Source: Leptospira ilyithenensis (GTDB lineage Bacteria; Spirochaetota; Leptospiria; Leptospirales; Leptospiraceae). From it: a DNA stretch of 64,000 bases. The notes under the pieces were generated by a model. That model was given only the letters and a program-made list of their open reading frames with translations. It was not told where the DNA came from and made no database searches. Numbering within the stretch: the first letter of the stretch is position 1; the number at the start of each line of letters is the position of its first letter. The position numbers were made by a program, and so were the translations under genes. This document shows, piece by piece, positions 24,251-32,872 of the stretch. Location of the stretch: contig NZ_RQHV01000032.1 of NCBI RefSeq assembly GCF_004771005.1, forward strand, positions 1 to 64,000. Reading direction: 5' to 3'.

Positions 24251-26212
24251 TTGAATTTGGAAAAAATAACGGATTGGCTTCGATCTTATTTATTAGACAA
24301 GCCATATCTGTCTATTTTTGCACTTTTCATCAGTTTAATAGGCATACTTTTATTTGTAGCTCAAACCTATTTCAATGTTAATTTGTGGTTTGAACATAGA
24401 ACTCCCAAAGAAACTTCTCATCATTATATCAACATCACTGCGGACTCGGAATACATAGCGCATGATCTGGAAGCGACCGGAGATTCCTATGATTTTAAAA
24501 AAATCAAATACCTGAATTGGAGAACACTCAAACTCTGGGCAGACACAAACGATTTGCAGGAGATCGCCCAAAATTCGTATATCTGGATGAGATTCGAAGC
24601 CAAGAATATCGATCAAATACCTGATCCCTACTGTTTAGTCGAACATGTAGGAGCCAATTTTCAAGTTTTCAATGATTCGGGCGAACTTTTGTTTCAAAGC
24701 GGAAAGATGGATTTTAGCGAAAAGTTGCCTTCGCAATTGCAAGGTGAGTTCAGCTGGATCAAACTGAACCACATTCCAACCGAATATTATTATGTTCGAT
24801 TTTTACATAGAGAAGGATTTTTATTCGGTTTTACCGCCTTCGATAATCGTATCGATTCGCAAAGTTCCATTTATAAAAATTTTGCAAAAATCAATCTGCT
24901 TCCCATTATATTTTCCAGTTTTTTCATTGTAGTCGGCACCTTATGTGCATTAGTTTATTTTATTGAATACAAAAAAAAATATTACAAACTGATCGATCTA
25001 GCCATTTTTTCATTCCTAGTGGGTTTAACCGAGATAACGAGAAATCATTTTATCAGATTCATATTGGATAATAGTGAAGCCTTGATTTTGATTTCCATGA
25101 TCGTACCGAATTTCGTATTTATTTCGATGCACTCCGGTCTACGTAGACTTTTCGGAGCCGGGAAATGGAATATTCTCAATATACTCATTTATATCAATCT
25201 TGCGATGGCTATTTTCAATTCTATCTTAGGTCTTCAAATTGATCGCTCACCGGAATTACTTCAGTTTTTCATCCAAGTTCGCTTTTTTTTCATTTCTTTA
25301 ACAATCATTAATATACTCGGACCGATCATTGTCTCCTATCATGCTTGGAGGAAAGGAGACGAGTTGGGTCTCGGACATTGTATCAGTTTTATCATCGTGC
25401 TATTTTTAGTGATTATAGAAATTTATATTACTTTGAGTAATGACTCCAGCAGAATTCCGGTTACATATTGGGGAATCCTGATAGGTGTTTTTGCACAAGG
25501 ACTATCTCTCGAAAAATCAATCTTTTCCAATGGGCAACAAATCCAAGAATATAAAGCGACTCTTTTAAAGGCGGAAAAATCCCTGAAGGAAGCGCAACTA
25601 AAGACTTTGCAATCGAAGATGAGTCCTCATTATTTATTCAATTCGTTAAACACAATCCATGCACTTCATAAAACTAAACCGGAGTTAATCGGTGATGCGA
25701 TTCTCCGACTGGCAAATAATTACAGATACTTCATGGACAAAACGGATAGGGATCTGATTCCTTTTGAGGAAGAATGGGAATTCACGGACGATTACCTTCA
25801 CTTGCAAAAATTACGGTTTTATGATACGGTTCGGATTGAATTTCGGAAAGAAGGGGATTTCAAAAACGTATTTCTTCCTCCTCTCGTATTACAGCCGATA
25901 GTTGAAAACTCTTTCAAACACGGTTTTAGAACTTCAGCCAAGTCTAATTGGTTGATCCACATCAAAGCAAGTCTGACTCCCGAAGGAAAATTTCAATTAT
26001 TGGTTTATGATAACGGAGCGGGACTGAGCAAAGAAATTCTATCCAACCCGAATAAACTTTGGGAAAGATCATTAGGAAATATCAAAGAGAGAATCGAACA
26101 TTTGTATGAGAAAACCCATTTCGAAATTGTGCAAAATTTCCCGAGCGGAGTCAGGATCAGTTTGGAAATAGAAGATATTATTTCGGAGAGCCCGATTCTC
26201 TTAAACTCGTAG
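24251..26212 (+). CDS. LytS-like membrane histidine kinase
   Basis: A 653-residue kinase with a TTG start directly after the tonB stop, preceded by AGAGG. An N-terminal membrane helix, an extracellular domain of about 170 residues and further membrane helices (about 215-430) form a 7TM-like sensor. The His_kinase domain (PF06580-type) shows QSKMSPHYLFNSLNTIHAL with the phospho-His near residue 458, and the HATPase has VLQPIVENSFKHGF (N-box), DNGAGL and GNIKERI. It probably phosphorylates the LytTR regulator encoded at 17576. The last 35 bases overlap the convergent SCO gene. Confidence 0.88.
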   Translation: MNLEKITDWLRSYLLDKPYLSIFALFISLIGILLFVAQTYFNVNLWFEHRTPKETSHHYINITADSEYIAHDLEATGDSYDFKKIKYLNWRTLKLWADTNDLQEIAQNSYIWMRFEAKNIDQIPDPYCLVEHVGANFQVFNDSGELLFQSGKMDFSEKLPSQLQGEFSWIKLNHIPTEYYYVRFLHREGFLFGFTAFDNRIDSQSSIYKNFAKINLLPIIFSSFFIVVGTLCALVYFIEYKKKYYKLIDLAIFSFLVGLTEITRNHFIRFILDNSEALILISMIVPNFVFISMHSGLRRLFGAGKWNILNILIYINLAMAIFNSILGLQIDRSPELLQFFIQVRFFFISLTIINILGPIIVSYHAWRKGDELGLGHCISFIIVLFLVIIEIYITLSNDSSRIPVTYWGILIGVFAQGLSLEKSIFSNGQQIQEYKATLLKAEKSLKEAQLKTLQSKMSPHYLFNSLNTIHALHKTKPELIGDAILRLANNYRYFMDKTDRDLIPFEEEWEFTDDYLHLQKLRFYDTVRIEFRKEGDFKNVFLPPLVLQPIVENSFKHGFRTSAKSNWLIHIKASLTPEGKFQLLVYDNGAGLSKEILSNPNKLWERSLGNIKERIEHLYEKTHFEIVQNFPSGVRISLEIEDIISESPILLNS

Positions 26213-26768
26213 CGATCCCGGTAGCCGAGGTTCCCCCTGGCATTTTCACAATTTGGTTCAGATTTTCATCGATTACATAAATCAAATTGGAATGATCTAT
26301 CGCATAAGATCCGCTTGTTTTTATTTTTTTACGGATTATACCGAATAGATCTGCAATTTTATTCAGGCTTTCCAAATCGGGAGAAAGGGCAGTCAGATTT
26401 TTGCCGGGAAATCGGTTGATATAATTTTTAAGAACCCCGGGAGCATCCCGATCTGGGTCAAGAGTGATAAAAACAAATTGATATTCCTTATTTTTATCAC
26501 CTAATATTTGTGATGCTCTTCCTAAATTGGTAAGTGCCATCGGACACATATCCGGGCAATGGGAAAATCCGAAATACAATACGGATTTTTTATTAGTCCA
26601 AAACTTCGGATCTAAAGATTGTCCTTCGGGATTTACCAATTTTAAATTTAAAAAAGAATCTGGAAGTTTATTGCCGGTAGAAAACTGATTTTTACAGTGA
26701 AAGACAGATATAAAAGCAAGTAGCAAAGCGGAATATTTCCACAGTGTTGGTTTCGAAAAAAAACTCAT
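26178..26768 (-). CDS. SCO1/SenC-family copper chaperone lipoprotein
   Basis: About 196 residues from the ATG at 26768, which overlaps the multicopper oxidase stop as ATGA. A lipoprotein-like signal ends VFHCKNQ near residue 25. The thioredoxin-like SCO fold shows the copper-binding CPDMC pair (GFSHCPDMCP), the conserved LDPDRDAPGVLKNY strand and a late His (DHSNLIYVID) that completes the metal site. SCO proteins deliver copper to CuA-type sites or act as thiol reductases. Downstream of a multicopper oxidase it probably serves periplasmic copper insertion. The longer start at 26783 is unnecessary. Confidence 0.87.
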   Translation of the reverse strand: MSFFSKPTLWKYSALLLAFISVFHCKNQFSTGNKLPDSFLNLKLVNPEGQSLDPKFWTNKKSVLYFGFSHCPDMCPMALTNLGRASQILGDKNKEYQFVFITLDPDRDAPGVLKNYINRFPGKNLTALSPDLESLNKIADLFGIIRKKIKTSGSYAIDHSNLIYVIDENLNQIVKMPGGTSATGIATSLRESGSPK

Positions 26769-27841
26769 ATAGCGACGATCCAACCCATTCCTCCATTTTC
26801 AGCCATATGAGTTTGATGAGGATGAAACATATAACGACCTTTTTTCGGCAAAGTGAATTCGATCACAGCTCTTTCCGTAGGACCTAGAGTGATCACATCC
26901 GAATGTCCGTCCGGTTTTGTGCTTCCTAAATTCCGAATGATATCGAAAGTTTGGGCATGCAGGTGGAATGTAAAAACCGGTTCCAATTCCAAAAGATTTT
27001 GAATATAAAACCGAACTCTTTCTCCCGCAGGAACTTTTATCGGATAACGGTCGTAAAGTCCGGACACCCCATTCCAGGTATAAAAATCGTTTTTACCCGC
27101 TCCTCTCGTATCCCAACCTGAAAAAGTAAGTACAAATTCATGGGCTGCTGGCCTCGGAGTCGGAGGATCGACAAGCAAAGCACCAAACAAACCTTTGGCT
27201 GTATGTATCGTCAGAGGAGGAACATGACAATGATACGGATGAAGCCCAACGGGACCTGCTTTGATTTTATAAGTCTTCTCCCCAAAGGAAACAATCGGTT
27301 CCCAACCGTCTTCTCCGGGATCATGAGTTCCGTGAAAATGAAGTGAGTGAGGGTCGGGGCTTGAATTTTTAACCTTGATGATCAGATCATCTCCCAATCT
27401 GGCACGAAGAATCGGACCCGGAACCAATCCGTCAAACGTCCATGCCGAATAAGATACGTTATGTGCAATATCCACATTCAAAGGAAAGACATTCAATTCA
27501 AAGTTTTTTGTCTTTAAATTGGAAGTTTTAAAATTAGGAGGAAAATAAAACCTTTCCGTATACTCATTTGTAATATGAAAAGGAGGGTGAGCCATACTCC
27601 CGTAGGAATTGGTGGCTCTCAAACTTCCATTCGCTCCTATTCCACCTCCCGTGCCTCCACCATAGAGGTTCGAGGTCGGTTGTAGGTTCGCCGCATTACT
27701 GACATTAGCAGTCGGGGAAGAACAGATTTCTCCGTTCCCGCCATAGCTTGATCCGTCTTTCCGGGAATAGGAGCCGAACAAAGCCCCTATGAACCCGGAA
27801 AGACCGAAACCGAGAGTGGTTAAAAAACTTTTACGATCCAA
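26765..27841 (-). CDS. Two-domain multicopper oxidase
   Basis: A 358-residue protein with a TTG start. The N-terminus DRKSFLTTLGFGLSG looks like a weak twin-arginine-type signal (RK in place of RR). A Gly/Ser/Asn-rich linker follows (about 30-75). Two cupredoxin domains carry the copper motifs HSLHFHG, HPYHCHVPP, FTFHLHAQ and MFHPHQTHMAENGGMGW, consistent with type 1, 2 and 3 sites of the two-domain laccase/nitrite-reductase-like group. The order and the lack of a full three-domain architecture suggest a small laccase-type enzyme rather than CopA. It belongs to an operon with a NosD-like cupredoxin protein upstream and SCO downstream. Confidence 0.85.
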   Translation of the reverse strand: MDRKSFLTTLGFGLSGFIGALFGSYSRKDGSSYGGNGEICSSPTANVSNAANLQPTSNLYGGGTGGGIGANGSLRATNSYGSMAHPPFHITNEYTERFYFPPNFKTSNLKTKNFELNVFPLNVDIAHNVSYSAWTFDGLVPGPILRARLGDDLIIKVKNSSPDPHSLHFHGTHDPGEDGWEPIVSFGEKTYKIKAGPVGLHPYHCHVPPLTIHTAKGLFGALLVDPPTPRPAAHEFVLTFSGWDTRGAGKNDFYTWNGVSGLYDRYPIKVPAGERVRFYIQNLLELEPVFTFHLHAQTFDIIRNLGSTKPDGHSDVITLGPTERAVIEFTLPKKGRYMFHPHQTHMAENGGMGWIVAI

Positions 27842-27868
27842 GACCGTTTCCCTAGTATAAAATCCGAA

Positions 27869-28180
27869 TTATATTTGAGATAAAATACTTAAAATCCAAA
27901 CAACAAGTAAAACCGCAAGTCCGCCAAGCACCGCAGTCAGACGAAATTTTTTATCAAAGCCAGATTCGCCGAATAAAAGATAGGCGCCACCTCCGAAAAT
28001 AGGAACAATGAGTATCGCAAGAGCCCAAAGATAAATCTTGGAACTTGAGAGATCTTTTTTTCCGGAAAGATCAAAAAGTGCGATCGGTGCCCAAATGGAT
28101 GTTAAAACGAAAGGTAAATAGTAAGCATAAGAACCTATAAAATAAGTCCAAGCTCCGGGTGTTGAAATTGTAGTTTCCAT
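27869..28180 (-). CDS. Small membrane protein, paralogue of the NosD-like protein's C-terminal domain
   Basis: A 103-residue protein from the ATG at 28180, preceded by AAGGAG. Three membrane helices: about residues 12-38, 47-70 and 78-102. By eye it aligns with the C-terminal 100 residues of the upstream protein: YLPF at the first helix, a LDL/LDK acidic boundary, a small soluble loop rich in Lys/Ser, then W.ILL.PF.GA..ILF and V.GGIG.FL. The family resembles PLDc_N-type membrane cassettes. A longer reading back to 28492 overlaps the NosD-like gene and has a poor start, so it is rejected. Confidence 0.65.
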   Translation of the reverse strand: METTISTPGAWTYFIGSYAYYLPFVLTSIWAPIALFDLSGKKDLSSSKIYLWALAILIVPIFGGGAYLLFGESGFDKKFRLTAVLGGLAVLLVVWILSILSQI

Positions 28181-28194
28181 ATTGAATCTCCTTA

Positions 28195-30177
28195 TTATAC
28201 CGCAGGTCCAGTCACAGCAAACATTGCATAGATGGTCATAACTAAAATTGATAAAAACAAACCGATTCCTCCGAAGACGACAGTATTTCGTACTTTTTTG
28301 GATACCAGGCTTTCCTTGGAAAAAAGAATGAATAAAGCGCCAATAAAAGGCAGAAGTAAAATCACCCAAAATGACAGATCCGCTTTCAATCCCGAGGAAC
28401 CTTTTCGATTCAATTTGTCCAAGAGGGCAAGACCTGTCCAAGAAGCAAAAATTCCAAACGGCAATAGATATCCGAAAATATGGAAGAACCATGTTTTGAA
28501 AGTTGCAGGATAATGCACTCGGAATGCGGAAACATGAAATTTGGAAGATTTTTCAAAAGCTTCTAATTCTTGTTTGGTCTCCGGAGGAAGTTCCGCCTTA
28601 TCAATCAGATACTTGTTCTTTTCGAATACATCGTTTGCCGGTTCGATTTTTGCCAATAGGTCTTTTGGCATTTCTTTTTGTTTCGGAGGTATGGGTTGAT
28701 TTTTATAGGAAGCAAGTTCAAAATCTCCCATATTTGCCTGAACGAAAAGTGCAAGTAGACCGATCGTAGAGGACATATCGCCCGTTAGTGGGTATCGAAT
28801 CCCCGTGCAAGGTTGCAAGGTATCCAAAAAAGGAGGACTCGACTGGGAAATGGTATTGTTTTCAAAACAATTTCCAACACTCACAGGCCCGCTCATGGTG
28901 ATATCCCCTCTTCCTGAAGACAGAACTATGTTATTTTTAATCTTATTATTATTGGAAATCCAAATGTTCTCATCGATATTCGGAGTCACCAGGATTCCGT
29001 AGTTTTTATGATTGAACACTACGTTTCCCTCAACCAGATTTTCCAGACCACCTAACACACCAATTCCGTTTCCGATGGAAGGAACTTCCAGCCTTTTGGA
29101 AGGTGCATTATAATTATTATTATCATAGACCAAATTCTTTTTCACTACAATACTTTTTTGAGGAGGAAGCAATTCCCGATCCAATGTATTCGGTCCGATT
29201 CCCAACTGGTTTCTTCTCCAAATGGAAGATAACAGATAAAGGTCTCCGCTGGAATTGGTACCTGAATACCCAAGAGCATTATTTTCCGAAATCACATCGT
29301 AGATAATCGACTTACATGGATTACACTGTCCGATGTAGATGCCCGAATCAGGAGATCCCGAAGCGAATGAATGTTCCAAAAGTCCATCCACGGAATCAAA
29401 AGCATAGAGTCCGTAGTCACCGTTGTTATAAGCGGTAAGGTAAGATCCGCGGTATCCTTTTACGCCGGTCCAATACACTCCGTTCAATGTAGCATTACGT
29501 GCCGTTAGGTTCTCTACAGCCACTCCATCCGCACCTACCACCATGACTCCGTTGCCGCGCAAAAACTCACCGTCGATGATGGTCTCTGCACGATCTTCTC
29601 CCCGGATCACCAGGGAAGGCGTAGTTACCACAACTTCTTCTTTATAAATTCCCTTTGCAATCAGGATCAAATCTCCCGGAAGGGCCGCATCAACAGCATT
29701 TTGAATCGTAGGATATTGGCTTGGGACCTTACGAGTTACACCGGACCAGGTTTTGGAAATTTTCGACTTACTTGCATTAGTTTGTGAAGAATAAACCGCA
29801 TTCCCTACAACGGCAACCCCTGTCATTCCCACCTTACCGTCCGGAGATGCATGAAAAGTACAGAAATAAGGAAACACTCCTTCTTCCGGGTAATATACGT
29901 CCGTCTGTGCGCCGCGAAACATCGCGGACTGACCATAAGTAGTTTCCGTTGTCCAAGATTTATCCAATGCCACAGCATTATGAGGGTTGTTCCCTTCATT
30001 TACAAATCGAATCTTACTTCCTTTCGAAGTCCGAATCACCGGTGGATAAAACGTGTTGTCCATCATTGTGACATGAACAAAAGGAACGTTCCCGGATTCA
30101 TCCGATTTACAAGCAACTGTGCCTACGAGAAGGATAAATAGTAGAAACTTTGCAGGTAAAAGAAAATAGAGTTTCAT
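28195..30177 (-). CDS. Lipoprotein with cupredoxin, NosD-like beta-helix and C-terminal membrane domain
   Basis: About 660 residues from the ATG at 30177; the upstream in-frame start is not needed. A lipobox-like VGTVAC ends the signal near residue 23. Residues 30-125 form a plastocyanin-like cupredoxin with His in NNPHNAV and Cys/His/Met in YFCTFHASPDGKVGMTG. Residues 160-480 form a right-handed parallel beta-helix of NosD/PbH1 type (TIQNAVDAALPGDLILIAKGIYKEEVV, then repeated N-rich turns). Residues 555-660 hold three membrane helices, related to the next gene's product. NosD works in copper insertion into nitrous oxide reductase; the nosZ enzyme is not seen here, so the actual substrate is open. 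Confidence 0.75.
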   Translation of the reverse strand: MKLYFLLPAKFLLFILLVGTVACKSDESGNVPFVHVTMMDNTFYPPVIRTSKGSKIRFVNEGNNPHNAVALDKSWTTETTYGQSAMFRGAQTDVYYPEEGVFPYFCTFHASPDGKVGMTGVAVVGNAVYSSQTNASKSKISKTWSGVTRKVPSQYPTIQNAVDAALPGDLILIAKGIYKEEVVVTTPSLVIRGEDRAETIIDGEFLRGNGVMVVGADGVAVENLTARNATLNGVYWTGVKGYRGSYLTAYNNGDYGLYAFDSVDGLLEHSFASGSPDSGIYIGQCNPCKSIIYDVISENNALGYSGTNSSGDLYLLSSIWRRNQLGIGPNTLDRELLPPQKSIVVKKNLVYDNNNYNAPSKRLEVPSIGNGIGVLGGLENLVEGNVVFNHKNYGILVTPNIDENIWISNNNKIKNNIVLSSGRGDITMSGPVSVGNCFENNTISQSSPPFLDTLQPCTGIRYPLTGDMSSTIGLLALFVQANMGDFELASYKNQPIPPKQKEMPKDLLAKIEPANDVFEKNKYLIDKAELPPETKQELEAFEKSSKFHVSAFRVHYPATFKTWFFHIFGYLLPFGIFASWTGLALLDKLNRKGSSGLKADLSFWVILLLPFIGALFILFSKESLVSKKVRNTVVFGGIGLFLSILVMTIYAMFAVTGPAV

Positions 30178-30288
30178 ACAGGCTTTCCCCAAATATGAGG
30201 TATCCCTCACATTTATCAGAATTTAAAACTCTCCTGCAATTAAGTCAATGAAAAATTGGAGCTTTTTATAAGTTTCGGATCGGGAAGG

Positions 30289-30921
30289 TTATTTTAGCTG
30301 GCTGAAATAGGAATATAAGAATCGGCCGAGTTCCGCGAGGATTTGTTTCTTTCTCATCTTGGAAATTTTCGATTCCCGCAACAAAGATTTGAATACGGAA
30401 TCCACCGCTTCTACTGAAATAAAAGCAACATCCATAGCTTTCTGCTTTTTCAATTTGGGAAAAAGAGGTAAAAGCAGTTCGTTTACAAGCGAGCTCGCAA
30501 ATCTAATATTGCTCTCTTGATCCAGCTTCTGCAGTTCAGGATGGGTGTGAACGATAGATTCAATCGTATGATACCATTTCACTTCTACAAGCGACTTTTC
30601 AAACATCAGTAACAATTGTTCGATCAGTTTTTCATCGAATTTTTTCCTAGTTTTCATTTCTTCTCTTACCAAAGAGAAAAAATAATCGTGTATGTTGATA
30701 TAACTTGCATCCGCCAAAGAATACAGTATGGCTTCTTTGTTTGGAAAAAACTGATACAAAGAACCCACAGAGATCCCACATTCCAAAGCAATCGCGTCCG
30801 TGGTAATCGAATCGTAACCCACATCCTGCAATAATCGAATGGTGGAATCCAAAATTTTTTGGACACGTTCTTTGGAACGAACTTGTTTCGGTTCTCTTCT
30901 GGGTAAGGCTTTGTATTTCAT
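30289..30921 (-). CDS. TetR-family regulator at the end of the MacAB-TolC operon
   Basis: A 210-residue regulator. The HTH spans residues 18-65: RSKERVQKILDSTIRLLQDVGYDSITTDAIALECGISVGSLYQFFPNKEAIL. The C-terminal ligand domain is rich in hydrophobic and charged helices (KFDEKLIEQLLLMFEKSL). The ATG is immediately next to the macB stop, so it seems to be the last gene of tolC-macA-macB-tetR. By analogy with other efflux operons it probably represses them when no drug is bound, but no operator was confirmed apart from the inverted repeat at 35220-35248. Confidence 0.88.
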   Translation of the reverse strand: MKYKALPRREPKQVRSKERVQKILDSTIRLLQDVGYDSITTDAIALECGISVGSLYQFFPNKEAILYSLADASYINIHDYFFSLVREEMKTRKKFDEKLIEQLLLMFEKSLVEVKWYHTIESIVHTHPELQKLDQESNIRFASSLVNELLLPLFPKLKKQKAMDVAFISVEAVDSVFKSLLRESKISKMRKKQILAELGRFLYSYFSQLK

Positions 30922-32868
30922 CTATTCGTATCTTAATGCAGTGATAGGATTTAGTTTTGCAGCAAGTTCAGCAGGCCACCAACCGAACAAAACTCCGATT
31001 GTCGTGGAAAATAAAAGAGAAATTCCAATGGAAGAAGAGGTAATCATCGCAGTCCAACCGGCGAACTCTTGTAACATGCTAATGGTAAACACCCCTATAA
31101 AAACCCCGACTCCTCCACCAATGAGACTTACTAAGACGGATTCAATTAAAAATTGAATCCTAATATCGTTGTTGCGGGCGCCTAGTGCCTTACGCAAACC
31201 TATTTCACGTGTCCTTTCTTTGACGGAAACAAGCATAATATTCATAATTCCGATTCCACCGACTACAAGAGAAATTCCTGCGATTCCCATAAGAAGAGAA
31301 GACATGGTCTGGCTTGTTTCCGAAACAGCAGCTTGGATATCGGCCATACTCATGATTTGAAATAAATTCCCCATGGTTTCATTTGTATTATGCCTCTGGT
31401 GCAATAACGTTCTTAGATCGGACGAAAAAATATCACGATCGATATTCGGATCCAATTCCATTTCAATCGAATCGATACTGTCCCGGTTCATCACTCTGCG
31501 AAGTGCCGTTTGCATGGGAATCAAAACCACATCATCCTGGTCCCTAAACCCACCGTTTCCTTTTTCAGGAAGGATTCCAATCACCTTAAAATGAATCCGA
31601 TTGATTTTAATGTATTTTCCAAGAGGATCCGCTTCTCCGAACAATTCCCGTAACACTGTGGCTCCGATCAAAGCGACCAAACTTCTCTGATTGTTTTCCT
31701 CTTCCGTAAAGAATCTTCCCACAGTAGGCAATGAATTGCGCAATACTCCATAGGAAGGCTGAACTCCCATAATCATAGTATTCCAGTTGCGATTCTGATG
31801 CACTGACTGACCACGGCCCGTGATCGTACCGCTGATATTCAGGACACCAACTAATTTTCGTTTAATGGCTTCCACATCTCCCAAATCAATCTTTGCCACG
31901 CTTCCTGCTTCCAAAGAAACTCCGCCTGACCTGGAGCCGCCTGTTCTTACGATAAGCAAATTGGAACCCATGGAATTGAACTGGTCTTCGATACTTTTTT
32001 TGGCACCTTCACCTAATGCAATCACTGCGATAACAGCTGCCACTCCGAATAAAATTCCAAGCGCGGACAAAAAGGATCGGGCTCTGTTCGCAATCAGTGT
32101 TTTTACGGCAGAGCGGAGGGATCCGAATAAAATGGAAGAAATCTTTCTTTGGGAATGAGGAAAACTGAAAAAGGAATCTGTTTTTTTGGTTCGATTCCTT
32201 TTTTCCTCTTTGACAATCTTTCCGTCGGAAAAATGAATCAAACGATCGCAGTACTCCGCCATTTCGTGTTCGTGAGTTACCATAACGATCGTTTTGCCCT
32301 CTTTGTGGAGTTTGGACAGTTCCATCATGATATCCAATTTGCTTTTGGAATCCAGATTTCCCGTCGGTTCATCCGCAAAAATAAGTCCTGGACCGTTGAA
32401 CAAAGATCTTGCGATCGCTACCCTCTGTTGCTGTCCCCCCGAAAGTTCATTCGGTTTATGGTGTGCTCGGTCTCCCAAACCCACCTTGTCCAAAAGAGAA
32501 AAAGCTCTTTCTTGTCCTTGATCCGAACCCGAATACAATCCGGGCAAACCGACATTCTCCAAAGCAGTAGTCCTTGCGAGTAAATGAAATTGTTGGAAAA
32601 TAAATCCGATCCGACTGGAACGGAGAAAAGAAAGTTCGTCCCCGGTCTTTTTGGAAACCTCTTCTCCGAAAAGCACATACGAGCCGGAATCAAATCCGTC
32701 TAACAAGCCTAAGATTTGCAGAAGGGTGGATTTTCCGGAACCGGAGGCTCCCATGATAGCGACAAATTCTCCTTCCTGGATGGAAAGGGAAACATTGTCC
32801 AATACGGAAAATGGAATCGAACCGGCGTTATATGTCTTTACGAGATTGGTGATTTTGATGACATCCAA
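30922..32868 (-). CDS. macB: MacB-type ABC transporter, ATPase fused to FtsX-like permease
   Basis: About 648 residues from a TTG at 32868, with AGGAG eight bases upstream; the longer reading from 32913 overlaps macA. The ATPase (1-230) has Walker A GASGSGKST, signature LSGGQQQR, Walker B LIFADEPTGNLDS and the switch His in MVTHEHE. The membrane part has a first helix near residues 270-290 (FLSALGILFGVAAVIAVIALGEGA), a large periplasmic MacB_PCD domain and three C-terminal helices (LLMGIAGISLVVGGIGIMNIMLVSVKERTREIG, typical FtsX/MacB). It works with MacA and TolC to export macrolides, lipopeptides or lipoproteins from the periplasm. Confidence 0.9.
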   Translation of the reverse strand: MDVIKITNLVKTYNAGSIPFSVLDNVSLSIQEGEFVAIMGASGSGKSTLLQILGLLDGFDSGSYVLFGEEVSKKTGDELSFLRSSRIGFIFQQFHLLARTTALENVGLPGLYSGSDQGQERAFSLLDKVGLGDRAHHKPNELSGGQQQRVAIARSLFNGPGLIFADEPTGNLDSKSKLDIMMELSKLHKEGKTIVMVTHEHEMAEYCDRLIHFSDGKIVKEEKRNRTKKTDSFFSFPHSQRKISSILFGSLRSAVKTLIANRARSFLSALGILFGVAAVIAVIALGEGAKKSIEDQFNSMGSNLLIVRTGGSRSGGVSLEAGSVAKIDLGDVEAIKRKLVGVLNISGTITGRGQSVHQNRNWNTMIMGVQPSYGVLRNSLPTVGRFFTEEENNQRSLVALIGATVLRELFGEADPLGKYIKINRIHFKVIGILPEKGNGGFRDQDDVVLIPMQTALRRVMNRDSIDSIEMELDPNIDRDIFSSDLRTLLHQRHNTNETMGNLFQIMSMADIQAAVSETSQTMSSLLMGIAGISLVVGGIGIMNIMLVSVKERTREIGLRKALGARNNDIRIQFLIESVLVSLIGGGVGVFIGVFTISMLQEFAGWTAMITSSSIGISLLFSTTIGVLFGWWPAELAAKLNPITALRYE

Positions 32869-32872
32869 AAGG

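Noticed and set aside
28181..28492. Longer version of the small membrane protein gene
   Set aside because: It overlaps the NosD-like gene by about 300 bases, while the ATG at 28180 has a strong AAGGAG site.
30289..30921. The TetR gene as regulator of the cupredoxin operon at 28-30 kb
   Set aside because: It is directly abutting macB on the same strand, which makes the efflux operon the better target; no palindrome was found in front of the cupredoxin gene.
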